From the NCBI GenBank assembly GCA_022059125.1, contig JAEUWY010000005.1:5642001-5706000 (forward strand): a stretch of DNA of 64,000 bases, given 5' to 3'. The notes under the pieces are model-generated. The model worked only from the letters and a program-made list of their open reading frames with translations, did no database searches and had not been told where the DNA came from. The translations under genes and the position numbers were made by a program. Shown here piece after piece: positions 1 through 10,091 of this stretch. The stretch is from Corynespora cassiicola (taxonomy: Eukaryota > Ascomycota > Dothideomycetes > Pleosporales > Corynesporascaceae). Each line of letters opens with the position of its first letter. The stretch's first letter is position 1.

Positions 1-529
1 AGGACACTGACGATGAAAATCCTCAGACCCATCCTGATGGCAAGAAGATGACAGATGAGGAAAAGCGCAAGAACTTCCTCGAGCGCAACAGGTACGTCTG
101 CCACTCCACTCGCATCCCAATGAATCTAATCCCGATAGGGTTGCTGCACTCAAGTGTCGTCAGCGTAAGAAGCAGTGGCTCGCCAACCTCCAGGCAAAGG
201 TTGAGCTCTTCAGCACGGAGAACGATGCCCTCAGTGCCACCGTCACTCAGCTTCGCGAAGAGATTGTCAACCTCAAGACGTTGCTTCTGGCCCACAAGGA
301 CTGCCCCGTATCGCAGGCGCAGGGCCTCCACGGCTCCGCCATGAACAACTTCCTGGGGAGTGACATCAACCATCAGAACCCATATGGCATTGCGCAGATG
401 CAGCCCAATGGTGTCCACATGGGTATGCCCATGCAGCCTGGCCAGCAGATGATGAACCGGTTCGTAATCCCACCTCCAGGGGTGCCAAGTGCAGGAGACG
501 AAAATGCACCTTACCCGCACAAATACTGA
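1..529 (+). CDS. atfA: AtfA/Atf1-type bZIP transcription factor, C-terminal part
   Basis: This is the 3' end of a bZIP regulator of the ATF/CREB class, which in filamentous fungi acts in the nucleus downstream of the stress MAP kinase Sak1/Hog1. The reading frame is open from the left edge; exon ends are <1-91 and 139-529, with a 47-nt intron (GTACGT...TAG) inside the basic region. Splicing restores the basic-region signature NRVAALKCR, followed by a leucine zipper that ends near LLLAHKDCP. The tail is rich in Met, Gln and Pro and ends at the TGA at 527-529. The N-terminal two thirds lie outside the window. The basic region and zipper are what is seen; the AtfA assignment rests on their resemblance to AtfA/Atf1 and is confident. 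Targets cannot be inferred from this fragment. Confidence 0.9.
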
Positions 530-1852
530 GCTGTACTCACCCACATCAGGTAGGCGCTACTAGGAGTGGCAGCTATTTGATATAAGCCGCCAGGCCTTGA
601 GCGCATCCTTTTGGCTTATGGACATGGACGGTGCTTAGCCTGTATCCAAGATCCCAGGACTCCTGATGCTCCTCGCCAAGTGGGACGCGCTCCAACAAGA
701 CTAATCACGACCCCCTATACCTTGTAATTTCTCGCTATTCCTCCTTCAGACGTGTCGCCAACTTCGGAAAATGCATGGGCGGTGTTCCGGAGCTTGGTGT
801 GCGTCTCTCTCACCTGCCGTTCCGGGCGGGTCAAAATACGTGTGCACGATCTTTTCCTTCCGTAACCTCTACACGGTGTACATACATGGGCGGTGTCTGT
901 TGAGACTGGTGTTTGGGCGCACGTATACATTGGTCTGTGCTATCACATGCAGTCCACATTGCGCCTCTTGGGGCGCTTTCTGGTTAGGCTTTGGCGTTGT
1001 TCACTTTCTTCTCTGGCGGCGTGATTTTGACGGACACAGATTTTGATGTTCTTTGCAACATTAGGAGGAGGTCGAGGAGGAGGTATGATCGATCGGTGTA
1101 TCTGGGGGATGCTGTGCAAAATGCGACGTAAGAGGAAGAGGCAGGACGCAGGACTGTGTATGTGTATGCATCGTGTTAATCAAACCTTCATTTCAAATCT
1201 CATGTCTCAACGTGAACATTGTTGTCTTCCGTCATTTTCTCACTTGAACCACTGTCTCGTAGAACAGCTCCCAGCCCCCCGTCTGGCGGATGGAACGGCA
1301 TCTCTCCCAAGATCTGGGTTTATTTTTACACTACGTCATTCATCGCCAATGGCCTGGGGTGGTGTTGAGGGGCTAGCGTTTATTGGAAACCTGCAGCCTC
1401 GGAATCCGGGCGTGCATGGCACGTTGGGGTTGGCTGTGCTAGTGTTTCGGTGACGTATCATGGTCATGGCCTCGTTGGCTTATCCAAGCATGGCGGGCAG
1501 TCGGACTGTCAGGCCTGCAGGCATCAAGGTTCCATCCCCGAGACAATCACTTGGTCTGAGCATCGGAGCGCTGAGTGTTCTAGGCTGGGGGGGCCCGCCA
1601 TATCTTTTTCTTTTTAGTGTTTGGTGGTGAAGTTTAGCAAAAAGGTACTTGTGAAAGAGTTTATTGTTTAGGGGTGTTGTGAGAAGCATCTTGGAACTTG
1701 GTTAGTGTTGGAGTGGGTGTTGAGGCGAGATTGAGAAGAATGGCAGAGGTTATTCTGGATTTTTGCAGTTGGTAACTATTTGGTGGAGGAGGAAAAGGCT
1801 GCAACTCTCTTTTTTTTTTTCATCACGCATTCCACGCAAAGGTTCACACGCT
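530..1852. other. Non-coding interval downstream of atfA
   Basis: No frame here resembles a protein. Short open frames on both strands have improbable composition and no recognisable motif. The first several hundred bases are probably the 3' UTR of the bZIP gene. The stretch at 1811-1820 is a poly-T run. Confidence 0.5.
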
Positions 1853-1963
1853 ACTACTGCAAAAATGAGCAAGGTGTAGAGGATCTGTCCCGCTGTCCCG
1901 AGCTTACAAATTACTGCTGCAAAGATGTCCAAGCTATAGGGGCTCTATCCAGCTCTCTCGAGC
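1853..1963. repeat. Degenerate tandem pair, 60-bp period
   Basis: Bases 1853-1903 and 1913-1963 align without gaps. By eye about three quarters of the 51 positions agree, with mismatches spread evenly. The two copies lie head to tail just upstream of the decayed metallophosphoesterase. This looks like an old tandem duplication; no function is suggested. Confidence 0.6.
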
Positions 1964-2017
1964 ACGTGTACCTACACCAAGCTCTACCACCCAGCCCTAA
2001 AGCCTCCACACCAACGC

Positions 2018-2880
2018 TTGCCCCCACCCCGTTCACGCTTCCAGTCCTCTGCACCCTATCCTCCCCGTCCACCTTTCCGCCTCCAAATCCTCTCAGACCT
2101 CCACCTCTCCTCCCCCTCCTACATCCCCTCCTCCCTAGCAAAACACCTCCCCCTCCTGGGCGACATCGGCCTCGCCCGGAATGCCGCCCTCTTCACCTTC
2201 CTGCAAGGCCTCCTCGAACGCAGCCCCTCCCTACGCATCTTCTACGTCCCGGGGAACCGCGAGAGCTCCGGCCTCGCGTATCCGGACGCACTGTCCCGCC
2301 TCGCTGCGTTTGAGGAGAAGGCCAATGCCATGTTTGGGCCGAGGTTCTTCCTCATGGCGAGGCGGAGGGTCGATATTGACCTCGACATTGGCATCAATGA
2401 CGTCGACGTCGAGGATGGCGAGGGCGAAAAGATTACGCTTCTGGGGGTGCACGCTGTGGAGTTGCATACCCGCGGCGGCTGCACAGAGTACGCGCGCGAG
2501 GAAACTGGCAGGTTTCCATCCCGAGGTGGGGATTGGGGCAGCGCAATGTGGAGTTTGAGCGGGATCTGGCGTGGTTGAATGGGGAGGTGGGGCGGATTGA
2601 GCAAGAGGAGGAGCCGGGGAGGGAGGTTGTGGTTTTGATGTATCGTTGTCCTATGGTGCACTCTAGGGCGGGAGACTCGCGTTTTTGGAAGGGCGGCGTG
2701 AGGGAGGCAAGGGAGGCGTTTAGGTCGGATTTGAGGGGGGGGGAGGTGTTGGGAGAGTCCGAAGGTGGGTGCTTGGGCTTGGGGGCATGCGAATTGGTCT
2801 TGTGAGTTTGAAAAAGGGAAGAGGTTGCTGTTGAATTGTCCGAAGGGGTATGCATATCCTAGAGGGTTGGGAATGTGGGA
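2018..2880 (+). pseudogene. Decayed calcineurin-like metallophosphoesterase
   Basis: Similarity to fungal calcineurin-like phosphoesterases starts near 2075 with the block LQILSDLHL and continues through LLGDIG, a GNRE block, GCTLWS, FERDLAWLN and a final WGHAN...GKRLL block near 2774-2830. These blocks fall in order but in different frames: about 2018-2445 in one frame, about 2446-2540 in a second, about 2533-2770 in a third, then back to the first. Several metal-binding histidines of the family are replaced: GNHE is GNRE, the THHAP-like block reads MYRCP, and GHTH is GHAN. Three frame changes plus the lost ligands argue for a dead gene. Some shifts lie near G runs (for example around 2736), so base-calling errors could explain part of them, but not the substitutions. 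Product, if any, would be inactive. Confidence 0.7.
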
Positions 2881-3093
2881 GGTGCCGATGCTAGTGATAC
2901 AACGCGGTAACTGTGGTTGGCAGATCAGCAGGCAATGATGAGATGATATACCATAGATCAAGTAGTACTTGTACCGCGAGATTCTTAACCCACTCTATTG
3001 ATTTTAAAAAGACAAAATAATGACTAGTGGAAATAATGACAAGAGAAGGTTGTGTTTGTCAAGTGATAACATCTAGATAGAATCTCTATGAGT

Positions 3094-4612
3094 TTAGACA
3101 AACGCTAAGAGTGGCACTGTGACGCACTCGGGAGATCTGTGGCAGCCTATAGCAAGTGGTCTTGTGAATATTGTTTTCATTAAGAGACTCTCTTCGGTGC
3201 GATCAACACGACAAGACTTCAGTAAATCAACAACTTCTCGTGGATCCTGAACACTTTGTTCATCGTCTGTTCGCGACAAAGATATGGGTGTGCGTATCTT
3301 TCTCAAGTATCGTAGATGGACATATATTTGGGGACTCGTGAGCTCAAGGCCGACTGAGTGAACTTCAGTCCCTGTCGCCTTGTTGCCACTTCTCATTCTG
3401 TCAAAATATAGACCACAGTTGTTGCTGTTTCAAAGGTTAGATTTTCACTGGAGTAATGATATAGAGGGAAGACACATTTCATACCATTCAGTCCGATAAT
3501 CCGGTACATTGGAAAAAGCACTCTCAGGAATTCTGAGACTGACATCATCCAATTCCATGTGGCACGTTGGACAATACTTTGTCCAGTACTCAAATGGCCG
3601 ATGATATGGCACTGGAGCAGCAATGATAGTACGCCCCGGTAACAGAGGACAAGTCTTTTTTATAGGGATATCTGGATCATCGGAATAGAACATCTCGATG
3701 ATGTGATCTTCATTCAAGCCTTTCCCATATTCATTTTCCATGAACTTGTGGAAAACGACGGCCCCCATCAGGGTACAGCCATACTCGGACGGGACGGGGA
3801 ATTTGATGCCGAATGGGTATTCAATAACAACGGGATCTTGGAACCATGTATGCCTAGTATCGATACTTGCACTCGAATTCCTTATCTGAACAAGTATGGC
3901 GTATATGTGTTCGGTAGTCTCACTAGGTAAGAGATTAAAACAACGCTGAGTTTTTCTCTCTGGTCACATACTTGACTGTCCCAACCATTTGAACCAGCCT
4001 TTCCCAGTTGACTCGAAAGTCTCGTGCAATAGCATAGATCATATTCGGTATACTGAGGCTCATTGCCAACAGCATACCTTCCTGCCTTGTGACAGTGCTC
4101 TGTACCACGGATACAGAACTGTGCGTGTCATCGACAACACCCTCTATTCGCTTCTGGCCTGTAGCAAGGGTCGAAAGGCCCGTACTCATGGCATCCACAC
4201 TGAGTTTTTGCAAAAGGTTGTTGATCACGACGGTGTGCCTGCAGAGGAATTCCTGCATCTTGCGCGCTTCGCCCTGTTCTTCTAGTCCCCAGCGGAATTT
4301 ATGGAGGCTTTTCTTGAAAGGATTGGCCTTGGGATCTGCTCCAATGGAGCTGTCGTACTTCTTGATGGATGCGAGGAAAGCCTCTAGCTTGGCATGGCAA
4401 CTGGCAAGAACATTTCTAAGGAGTTCTTGTGTATCGTCCGGTGTACTACATGCGAGTGAAAGATTTTTGAGGTGGTCGATAATCTTTGAGAAGGTCTGGA
4501 GTTCGTGAAGGAGAGATTGGTATTCAAAGGGAGCGGATTTGAAGCTGCCGGTTATATCGACGACAAATTTCGAGATGACGATAAGATCGCCAACGGATAT
4601 ACCGAAAGACAT
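3094..4612 (-). CDS. STAND-type fungal N-terminal domain plus ubiquitin-like domain protein
   Basis: Exon 1 (4612-3972) encodes about 213 residues starting MSFGISVGDLIVISKFV, the helical N-terminal domain found in many fungal NLR/STAND-like and ankyrin proteins. The intron at 3923-3971 (GTATGT...TAG) joins it in frame to exon 2 (3922-3485). Exon 2 carries a block beginning near PVVIEYPFGIKFPVP, matching the ubiquitin-like ULD_2 domain that often follows this N-terminus, and then a CPTC pair that may start a zinc ribbon. The 3' end is unsure. If intron 3389-3484 uses a weak AAG acceptor, a third exon (3388-3094) gives 457 residues; without splicing the protein stops at 3445. No nucleotide-binding domain is present. 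Function is unknown; signalling or scaffold roles are inference from the domain pairing. Confidence 0.65.
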
Positions 4613-4968
4613 TTTGCTTGAGGATAGGCAGACGTTGGATCGGAATAATATATCAGTGAATTCTCATGCTGTTTTCGAGGGAAGGGCATCATTTTTGAGT
4701 ACGAACGAGGCTGCGCCCCGCTCAGTACGACTGTTGTGAGAGGGAATCATGGCAAAAAGCATACAGGTGCAACGTGGATAGTCGTATCACTAATTGATTG
4801 GCACTTATTTCTTGAAGTCATGTCGTGGAAGCCGACCGGGCGGACAAAATATCCATGCTATTGGAAAGACTATTGCTTCGACCCGAGGCAGTCAAGCGTA
4901 CTGGACTCGAAGATCGCCTGATGGAAAAGGTCCATGGGATTTTACATCATCGTGTAGTTTTCAGAGCA
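4613..4968. other. Intergenic spacer
   Basis: This lies between the 5' end of the ubiquitin-like-domain gene and the 3' end of the P450 gene, both on the minus strand, so it holds the former's promoter. I see no convincing TATA box or coding signal. Confidence 0.5.
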
Positions 4969-6676
4969 TCACCGTTCTCCTGGGCGTAGCGTTACACGCA
5001 GAGGCCTTTTCTCCTGCGAGGGATCAGCATTATACTCGTAAACCGGTCAATGTGCAATCTGCAAAACTCACCCAAAAGAGGTAGGTTTCTTGTGAACCCC
5101 AATCCCATCGATCCTTCTCATCCTCTAGTTTGAGATCAAAAGCAAACAAAAGTCTCGCGAGAATTAGTCTCATCTCAATGTATGCGAGCTTCATTCCGAT
5201 ACAGCTTTGCCTGCCGACACCAAACGGCTGCAGACTCGAGAAGTTGTCGGGTGTAGTCTTCGAAGAGGTAGATAGAAAACGCTCAGGAATGAAGCTGTTG
5301 GGCGAGTGAAAATTGTGGGGCTGTCGGTTCGCTGCAAACTGATTATACGAGACGTATGTCTGGGCAAGAGTAAGCTTTTTGAGGATGACCACATGATGCA
5401 GAATAGCCTACGTTGCCGGGAACCCATTTACCGCATACTGTTTCGCCGTCTTTTGGCGTTATTCGCGGCACTCCGATAACCACGGGCGGACAGAGACGGA
5501 GCCCTTCATTGATCACTGCATTGAGATACTCCATATTACCGGTGGAATCATGATTGATTTGGCTTTCATTCTCGAATGCACCTCGAATCTCTCGAGTGAG
5601 TCGATTTAATGCTCCGCGGTTCTGCACCAACTCCCTTGTAATTGCCACAAGAGCACTCGCGGTAGTTTCGCTTCCTGCAAACACAAATATGGCCATGTTG
5701 AGGTCCCATTCAGCTTCTGTCAGCGCACCCTTCTGGTCACTATGTTTTTTGGCCGGAGTAATGAAATCTGGGCGATCAGTGTTCAATGCCATCCGCTTGC
5801 GGACTTTTGCTGCGCTCATGTCGCGGTGATCAATCTGTTTTTGCATAATCTTTTTGGGCAGAATGAATCGCAAGAGTTTGTCAGCCGGTGGGTATTGATT
5901 GACCGTCGCCAAAAGTCCTACGCCCTTGCCAAAATCTTGAGTGAGTTCAACCCAGGGATGAGCTTTGCCGTTCTTGAGGCAGTCAAAGGATTCTCCGAAA
6001 GAAAGGTCGCCCGAAATATCAAACGTCAAGAAGTTGAGCCACTGGGCAAGGTCCACCGTCTTTTCTTTCCATTTTCTCCCAGAGACGGGCGCTTTGAGCT
6101 GGTTGATGAACAAATCAACATAGCTTTGAACGACCGGTGACTGGTCCCGCAGGCTTTTCTCGGAAAAGGACTGTGTAAATGCCCTTCTAAACCTAGCATG
6201 GGCTTCTTCGTCCGGGCCCATGATTGACTGTGGATCGCCCGGGTTCAATTTTTTGAACCACAATGGATTGCGCTCGAAAATCTTATGGCCAGGTCGGTTG
6301 CCATAAATGTCTTTCCAGGCCGCAGAGTCTGCATAAGAGAGCTCATTGGGCGCAATGCGAACAATAGGGCCATATTTATCATGCATTTCCTTCATCTTGC
6401 GGTGGATTTCTCCGCGATGAAAGGAGATGATGTAAGGGACCCGATATGCGGTCCATAAGGTGGGACCAGGATACTGGCGTAGCGGATGTAAGAAGACATT
6501 GTAGAGGCCATAGAGTAAGATGAGCTGCGATTGATTGTCTTAGCGATATGCAAGATGGGGGCGCAGTCACCTACTGTGAGACAAGTTACTCCTATTGCTG
6601 TGCCGTAAAAGACTACTCTTGTGAGGAGGCTGTGGTCGTACAGTTGGCGTTCCAACTCGTGCATCCACCTGTCCAT
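4969..6676 (-). CDS. Cytochrome P450 monooxygenase, microsomal
   Basis: Four exons (6676-6575, 6524-5412, 5359-5072, 5013-4969) encode 515 residues, normal for a fungal class II P450. The ATG at 6676 gives a short N-terminus followed by a membrane anchor around residues 21-42, split by intron 1. Motifs are complete: AGSETT in the oxygen-binding I helix (about 317-322), EGLR for ExxR (374-377), PERF (430-433) and the heme loop FGVGRQSCIG with the thiolate Cys458. The last intron restores a family-typical end, W-EKRPLRVTLRP. Overall pattern (HPLRQYPGP, KYGPIVRIAP, GVPRITPKDGETVCG) resembles the CYP65/isotrichodermin-hydroxylase-like clan used in secondary metabolism and detoxification. Substrate is unknown. 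No backbone synthase gene lies nearby, so it is probably a stand-alone enzyme. Confidence 0.92.
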
Positions 6677-8240
6677 GTCGACTACGACAGCCGCGCTGGT
6701 GACGCCAGCGGATATGAAGGCCGAGCCAAATCACCGACCGAGGTTTACGCACCAGCCGCGGGCCAAGGCTGCATCTCAGGGTCGGGTCTAAGTCAAGGCC
6801 GTAGTTGGGGCAAGGCAACCCTTTGAATAGCAATACTGGGCGTTCGTGATAGGAGACGCCGTAAGCCACAGGTAAGGATGAAGTGAGGTTGACGGTCGGT
6901 AAGACGATCCTTTGCGAAAATCGCCCCCGCACAACCCTATGCCCGTTTCGGCATCGCGACCCTCCGACGGCAAAAGAGCTGACACGCGCGAGCCTCCAAG
7001 CAGCCCATTTCGTATCCCCTCCTGTGTCATGAAGTGGAATGCGAGGTAAGGGACCTCATTTTTAGGTTTCATCGACGGTTGGCAAGATGTGATGGATGAT
7101 GCATGGGATGTCGTTGGGCTTGGCTTTCCTCTACTTTCGCGCGGAGGGCTAACCATGGAAACGAAACGGTGTACCTTGGACCGAGCGGAACGAGCGCGGT
7201 CAAACTGTGGAGGCCCGACTACGGTTACCGGCAGGTGGAATTGCCTTCAGGCCGCAGTTTGAAGGCCGGATTTCGATTCCAAAGTCGTGTTGGTCTTGTG
7301 CAGGGTTTTTCTTCGTCGCGCGTGAAGCTACCAGCAGCCGTGGAACAATGCAGGAGGTGACAAGCTGGAGAAGGGTGCTGTCAGCAGGCTTTTGCCACGG
7401 CATCACAATCCTTCGTAGCACGAGTTCAGGCGGTATTCGCGGATCCTGAACCGGTGCCTCATTGCTGCATTTTTTAACTATTATTTTTTTGACTTTGGTA
7501 CCTGTCTCAGATTGTGCGGTTCATTGCGCTGAAACCGTCAACTGCGCTCTGACACAAGCTTAATGGGAGTTCAAGGGTTTCGAAACGTTCGTTCTCCCGC
7601 TGTCATTCAGACGCCAGAAACGAGCTGTTAACCTGAAGCACAAAGAGCAATCGTTCGTACCGTCAAACTGCCGTATATGCCCGTTGTCACCCGCGGTCAA
7701 GGCCGATTGCCCCGACAAAGTTTAACGTTCAAAGTCGGCCAGGCCTCTGCATGGGGGGTCCAGCAGGGCCTCCAACTTGCCTAATGCGAGGCGTGCAGGC
7801 GGATAATTGAGCTAATACTTCCGCCTTCGTCCTTCCTCTCTGGTACAAGATGGAACTGTCGGAGAAGGACGGTGCATGCTGCATCGGTGCCTTTGGCCAT
7901 ACGAGGAGGCACCCTGCAGCGGATCTGGTCTTCTCCGCAAAGCAACATGGGATGTCAGCGTCAAGAGATCGGGTCAATTTGCAGGCGGCCGGAATCCAGG
8001 AAAAAGGAATCTTCGCCGTCAGCATGACGGCTTCTGTCCAACACTTGGCTGACCCGGGCGACGGCTGACTGGCGTGGAAGCGCGCAGCGGTGGATGGGAG
8101 GGCTGGGCGCAATGTCTGTTAATATCACGCGATGCGCGATTAATTAGCCAGGATTTTGGCCCAAAGCGGGGCTTTTGGGACTATCGACTGCAGCCACAAA
8201 CGGGCCATTTGCCGGCTATCTGTAGCCGGGTCGAGAAAAT

Positions 8241-8267
8241 TTTGCTGGCTTTGCTGGCTTTGCTGGC
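8241..8267. repeat. Three perfect copies of a 9-bp unit
   Basis: The unit TTTGCTGGC is repeated three times head to tail at 8241, 8250 and 8259, within the non-coding interval. It is a minor minisatellite with no evident role. Confidence 0.85.
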
Positions 8268-9202
8268 CTTGGTGTGGTGGATGCGAGCTACTGCAACGGC
8301 GCACGGCCGGCCAGCCTTGGAACCTTCGTCTCCCCACGTCGACGGTCGGGCCCACGAGCAGCATGGGACGGGTGAATTGCGCGCGGACCCCCTGGCTGGC
8401 CTTGGTTCGTGTTTCTGCTGCGGGTGCGTTTTCTGCGAGCAGCTCCAGCCCTCCCTCCCGCAGATACCTACCTGCTCCGAGGAATTGGGATCTTCGGTGC
8501 CCGTCTGGAGTCGAATGTGAAACTGTAGAGGAAGGCAGAGAAGTCGGGCTGGAGCGGCTGACAGGTCCTGTGCCATGTGCTTGATACACTGCACCAGATG
8601 ACAGCCGTGGATGCGAGGCAGACACCAACACGGATGCGCAGCGGGTGCGAATAATGCGGGCACACGAGACGCTGCGTCCATGCGGCTCAGTCTGGACGTT
8701 GGAGAGACGACAGGCGCCCGTGGAATCGCCCCGACCCCCGGCTCCGATCGCAGAGGGATTGCACGTATGAGGGGCGGGAAGGGCAACAAGCATTTTTAGC
8801 CCAGGCCGGGACGGGACAGGCGCCATCTGCTCGAGGCCTGACCCCGGGGCATGCTAAATCCATCCCACGGTCTCACCAATTCGGCCGTGCAGCTTCGCTT
8901 CAAGGATGCAGCGGCCCTCCAAGTCGACGCCTGCATATTTTCTGTACACATGGCGCGTGGGCTGGGATGCCTCCCGTAACCCCATCCTGGCCCGGCCAGG
9001 GTGCCCTTTTTGCGCCCGGAATGGCTATAAGTTCGACAATCTCCACGCTCGTCGACTACCCGTGCAACCCGGAACTGGCCTGCCTTCCTGATTCCATAGA
9101 CACTAGCCTCGTGTACTTGTAGACAGCCTGGTCTTGTCCTCTGTCACCTTTCCCCTTCACCCTCTCCTTCACTCCACTGAACCGACGTCGACCGTCGTCA
9201 CC

Positions 9203-9214
9203 ATATATATATAC
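9203..9214 (+). promoter_or_regulatory. TATA-like element of the DUF3455 gene
   Basis: An alternating AT run lies about 110 bp before the ATG at 9325 and is followed by a CT-rich stretch, as in many fungal promoters with strong expression. A second TATAA lies at about 9025. Confidence 0.45.
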
Positions 9215-9324
9215 ATCTCTCTCTTTCTCCTACTCGCCTAGGCTCCATCTCCTGTCCACCATTTCCCACGACGTACACTCTCCAACCCAGCACAACATCT
9301 CAACCTACCTACGTATTCGAAGAC

Positions 9325-10091
9325 ATGCTTCTCTCCAGTCTCTTCTTTGGCGTGCTGGCCCTTGCTGGCTCAGTCACGGCTGCCCCTACTGCGATTCCGC
9401 GAGCGGCAGCCTACCAGCCGGCGACAGACCTCTCTGCCCTCGCAAAGAAGATGCCCAAGAACTCCCTACCGCCTCCTGATGGCCTCAAGCTCAAATACGT
9501 TCTTCTCGGCATCGGAACCCAGAACTATACTTGCGGCGACGACGGAGCCGCTGAGCCTGGCACCACTGGCGCTGTTGGTAAGTCATGTCCCATATCTTCA
9601 TGCAATGCTCTTCTTGTCCTGACACTGCTCCAGCCAAGCTGTACGACATCGGCACTGCCCTCAACAGGGACTGGGGTGCGGCCTGGAAGATCAGCTCCAT
9701 CTCCGGCCTCGCCCTCAGCATGCACAACGTCAACCCCAAGTTCCTTGACGGCTACCTCCAGACCCAGGGCTTCCAGCAGATTCTCGGCGACCACTTCTTC
9801 ACCCAGGCGGTGCCCACCTTCTCCCTCTACAAGATCCAGACCACACCCTACCCATTGGCCTATGTCACCAAGAAGGCCGAGATGGACGCGCCAGCCGGCG
9901 CTTGCCCGGGCACCAAGAACGAGGGCGCCATCAAGTGGTTGCAGCTCTCTGACAACGGCTCCTCGGTGGGCGGCGTAAACACCGTCTACCGCATCGAGAC
10001 GGCCGGGGGCAACAAGCCCAAGGTGTGCAAGGGCCAGAAGAAAGCCTTCGAGGTCAACTACGCGGCCCAGTACTGGGTGTTTGGCAAATAA
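9325..10091 (+). CDS. Secreted DUF3455 family protein
   Basis: Two exons (9325-9577 and 9634-10091) give 236 residues. The intron is 56 nt (GTAAGT...CAG) and splices to GAVAKLYDIG. The first 19-20 residues (MLLSSLFFGVLALAGSVTA) are a clear signal peptide. The mature part matches the DUF3455 pattern seen in many ascomycete secreted proteins: a start of the type LPPPDGLKLKYVLLGIGTQNYTC, an LYDIG block, a FWF/FF-like core, then GAIKWLQL and a cysteine pair, ending QYWVFGK. The biochemical role of DUF3455 is not established; some entries carry a misleading malate dehydrogenase label. The promoter has a TATA-like run and CT tract, in keeping with a highly expressed secreted product. Assignment to the family is confident, function is not. 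Confidence 0.88.

Larger units (their letters stand above)
6677..9324. other. Long non-coding interval upstream of DUF3455 gene
   Basis: About 2.6 kb between the P450 start and the secreted-protein gene. Open frames of up to 228 codons occur on both strands around 8140-8830, but they overlap one another in several frames, are rich in Arg, Pro and Ser, and show no domain. I treat them as chance frames in GC-rich DNA. The interval holds the divergent promoters of the two flanking genes. Confidence 0.5.

Noticed and set aside
2242..2961. 239-codon minus-strand frame across the decayed phosphoesterase
   Set aside because: Its sequence is low-complexity Pro/Leu/Ser/His, while the plus strand shows ordered phosphoesterase blocks.
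4969..6676. P450 as part of a secondary-metabolite cluster
   Set aside because: No polyketide synthase, NRPS, terpene cyclase, dedicated transporter or Zn2Cys6 regulator lies within 10 kb on either side.
8140..8826. 228-codon minus-strand frame
   Set aside because: Overlapped by frames in four other registers, low complexity, no motif and no sensible start context.
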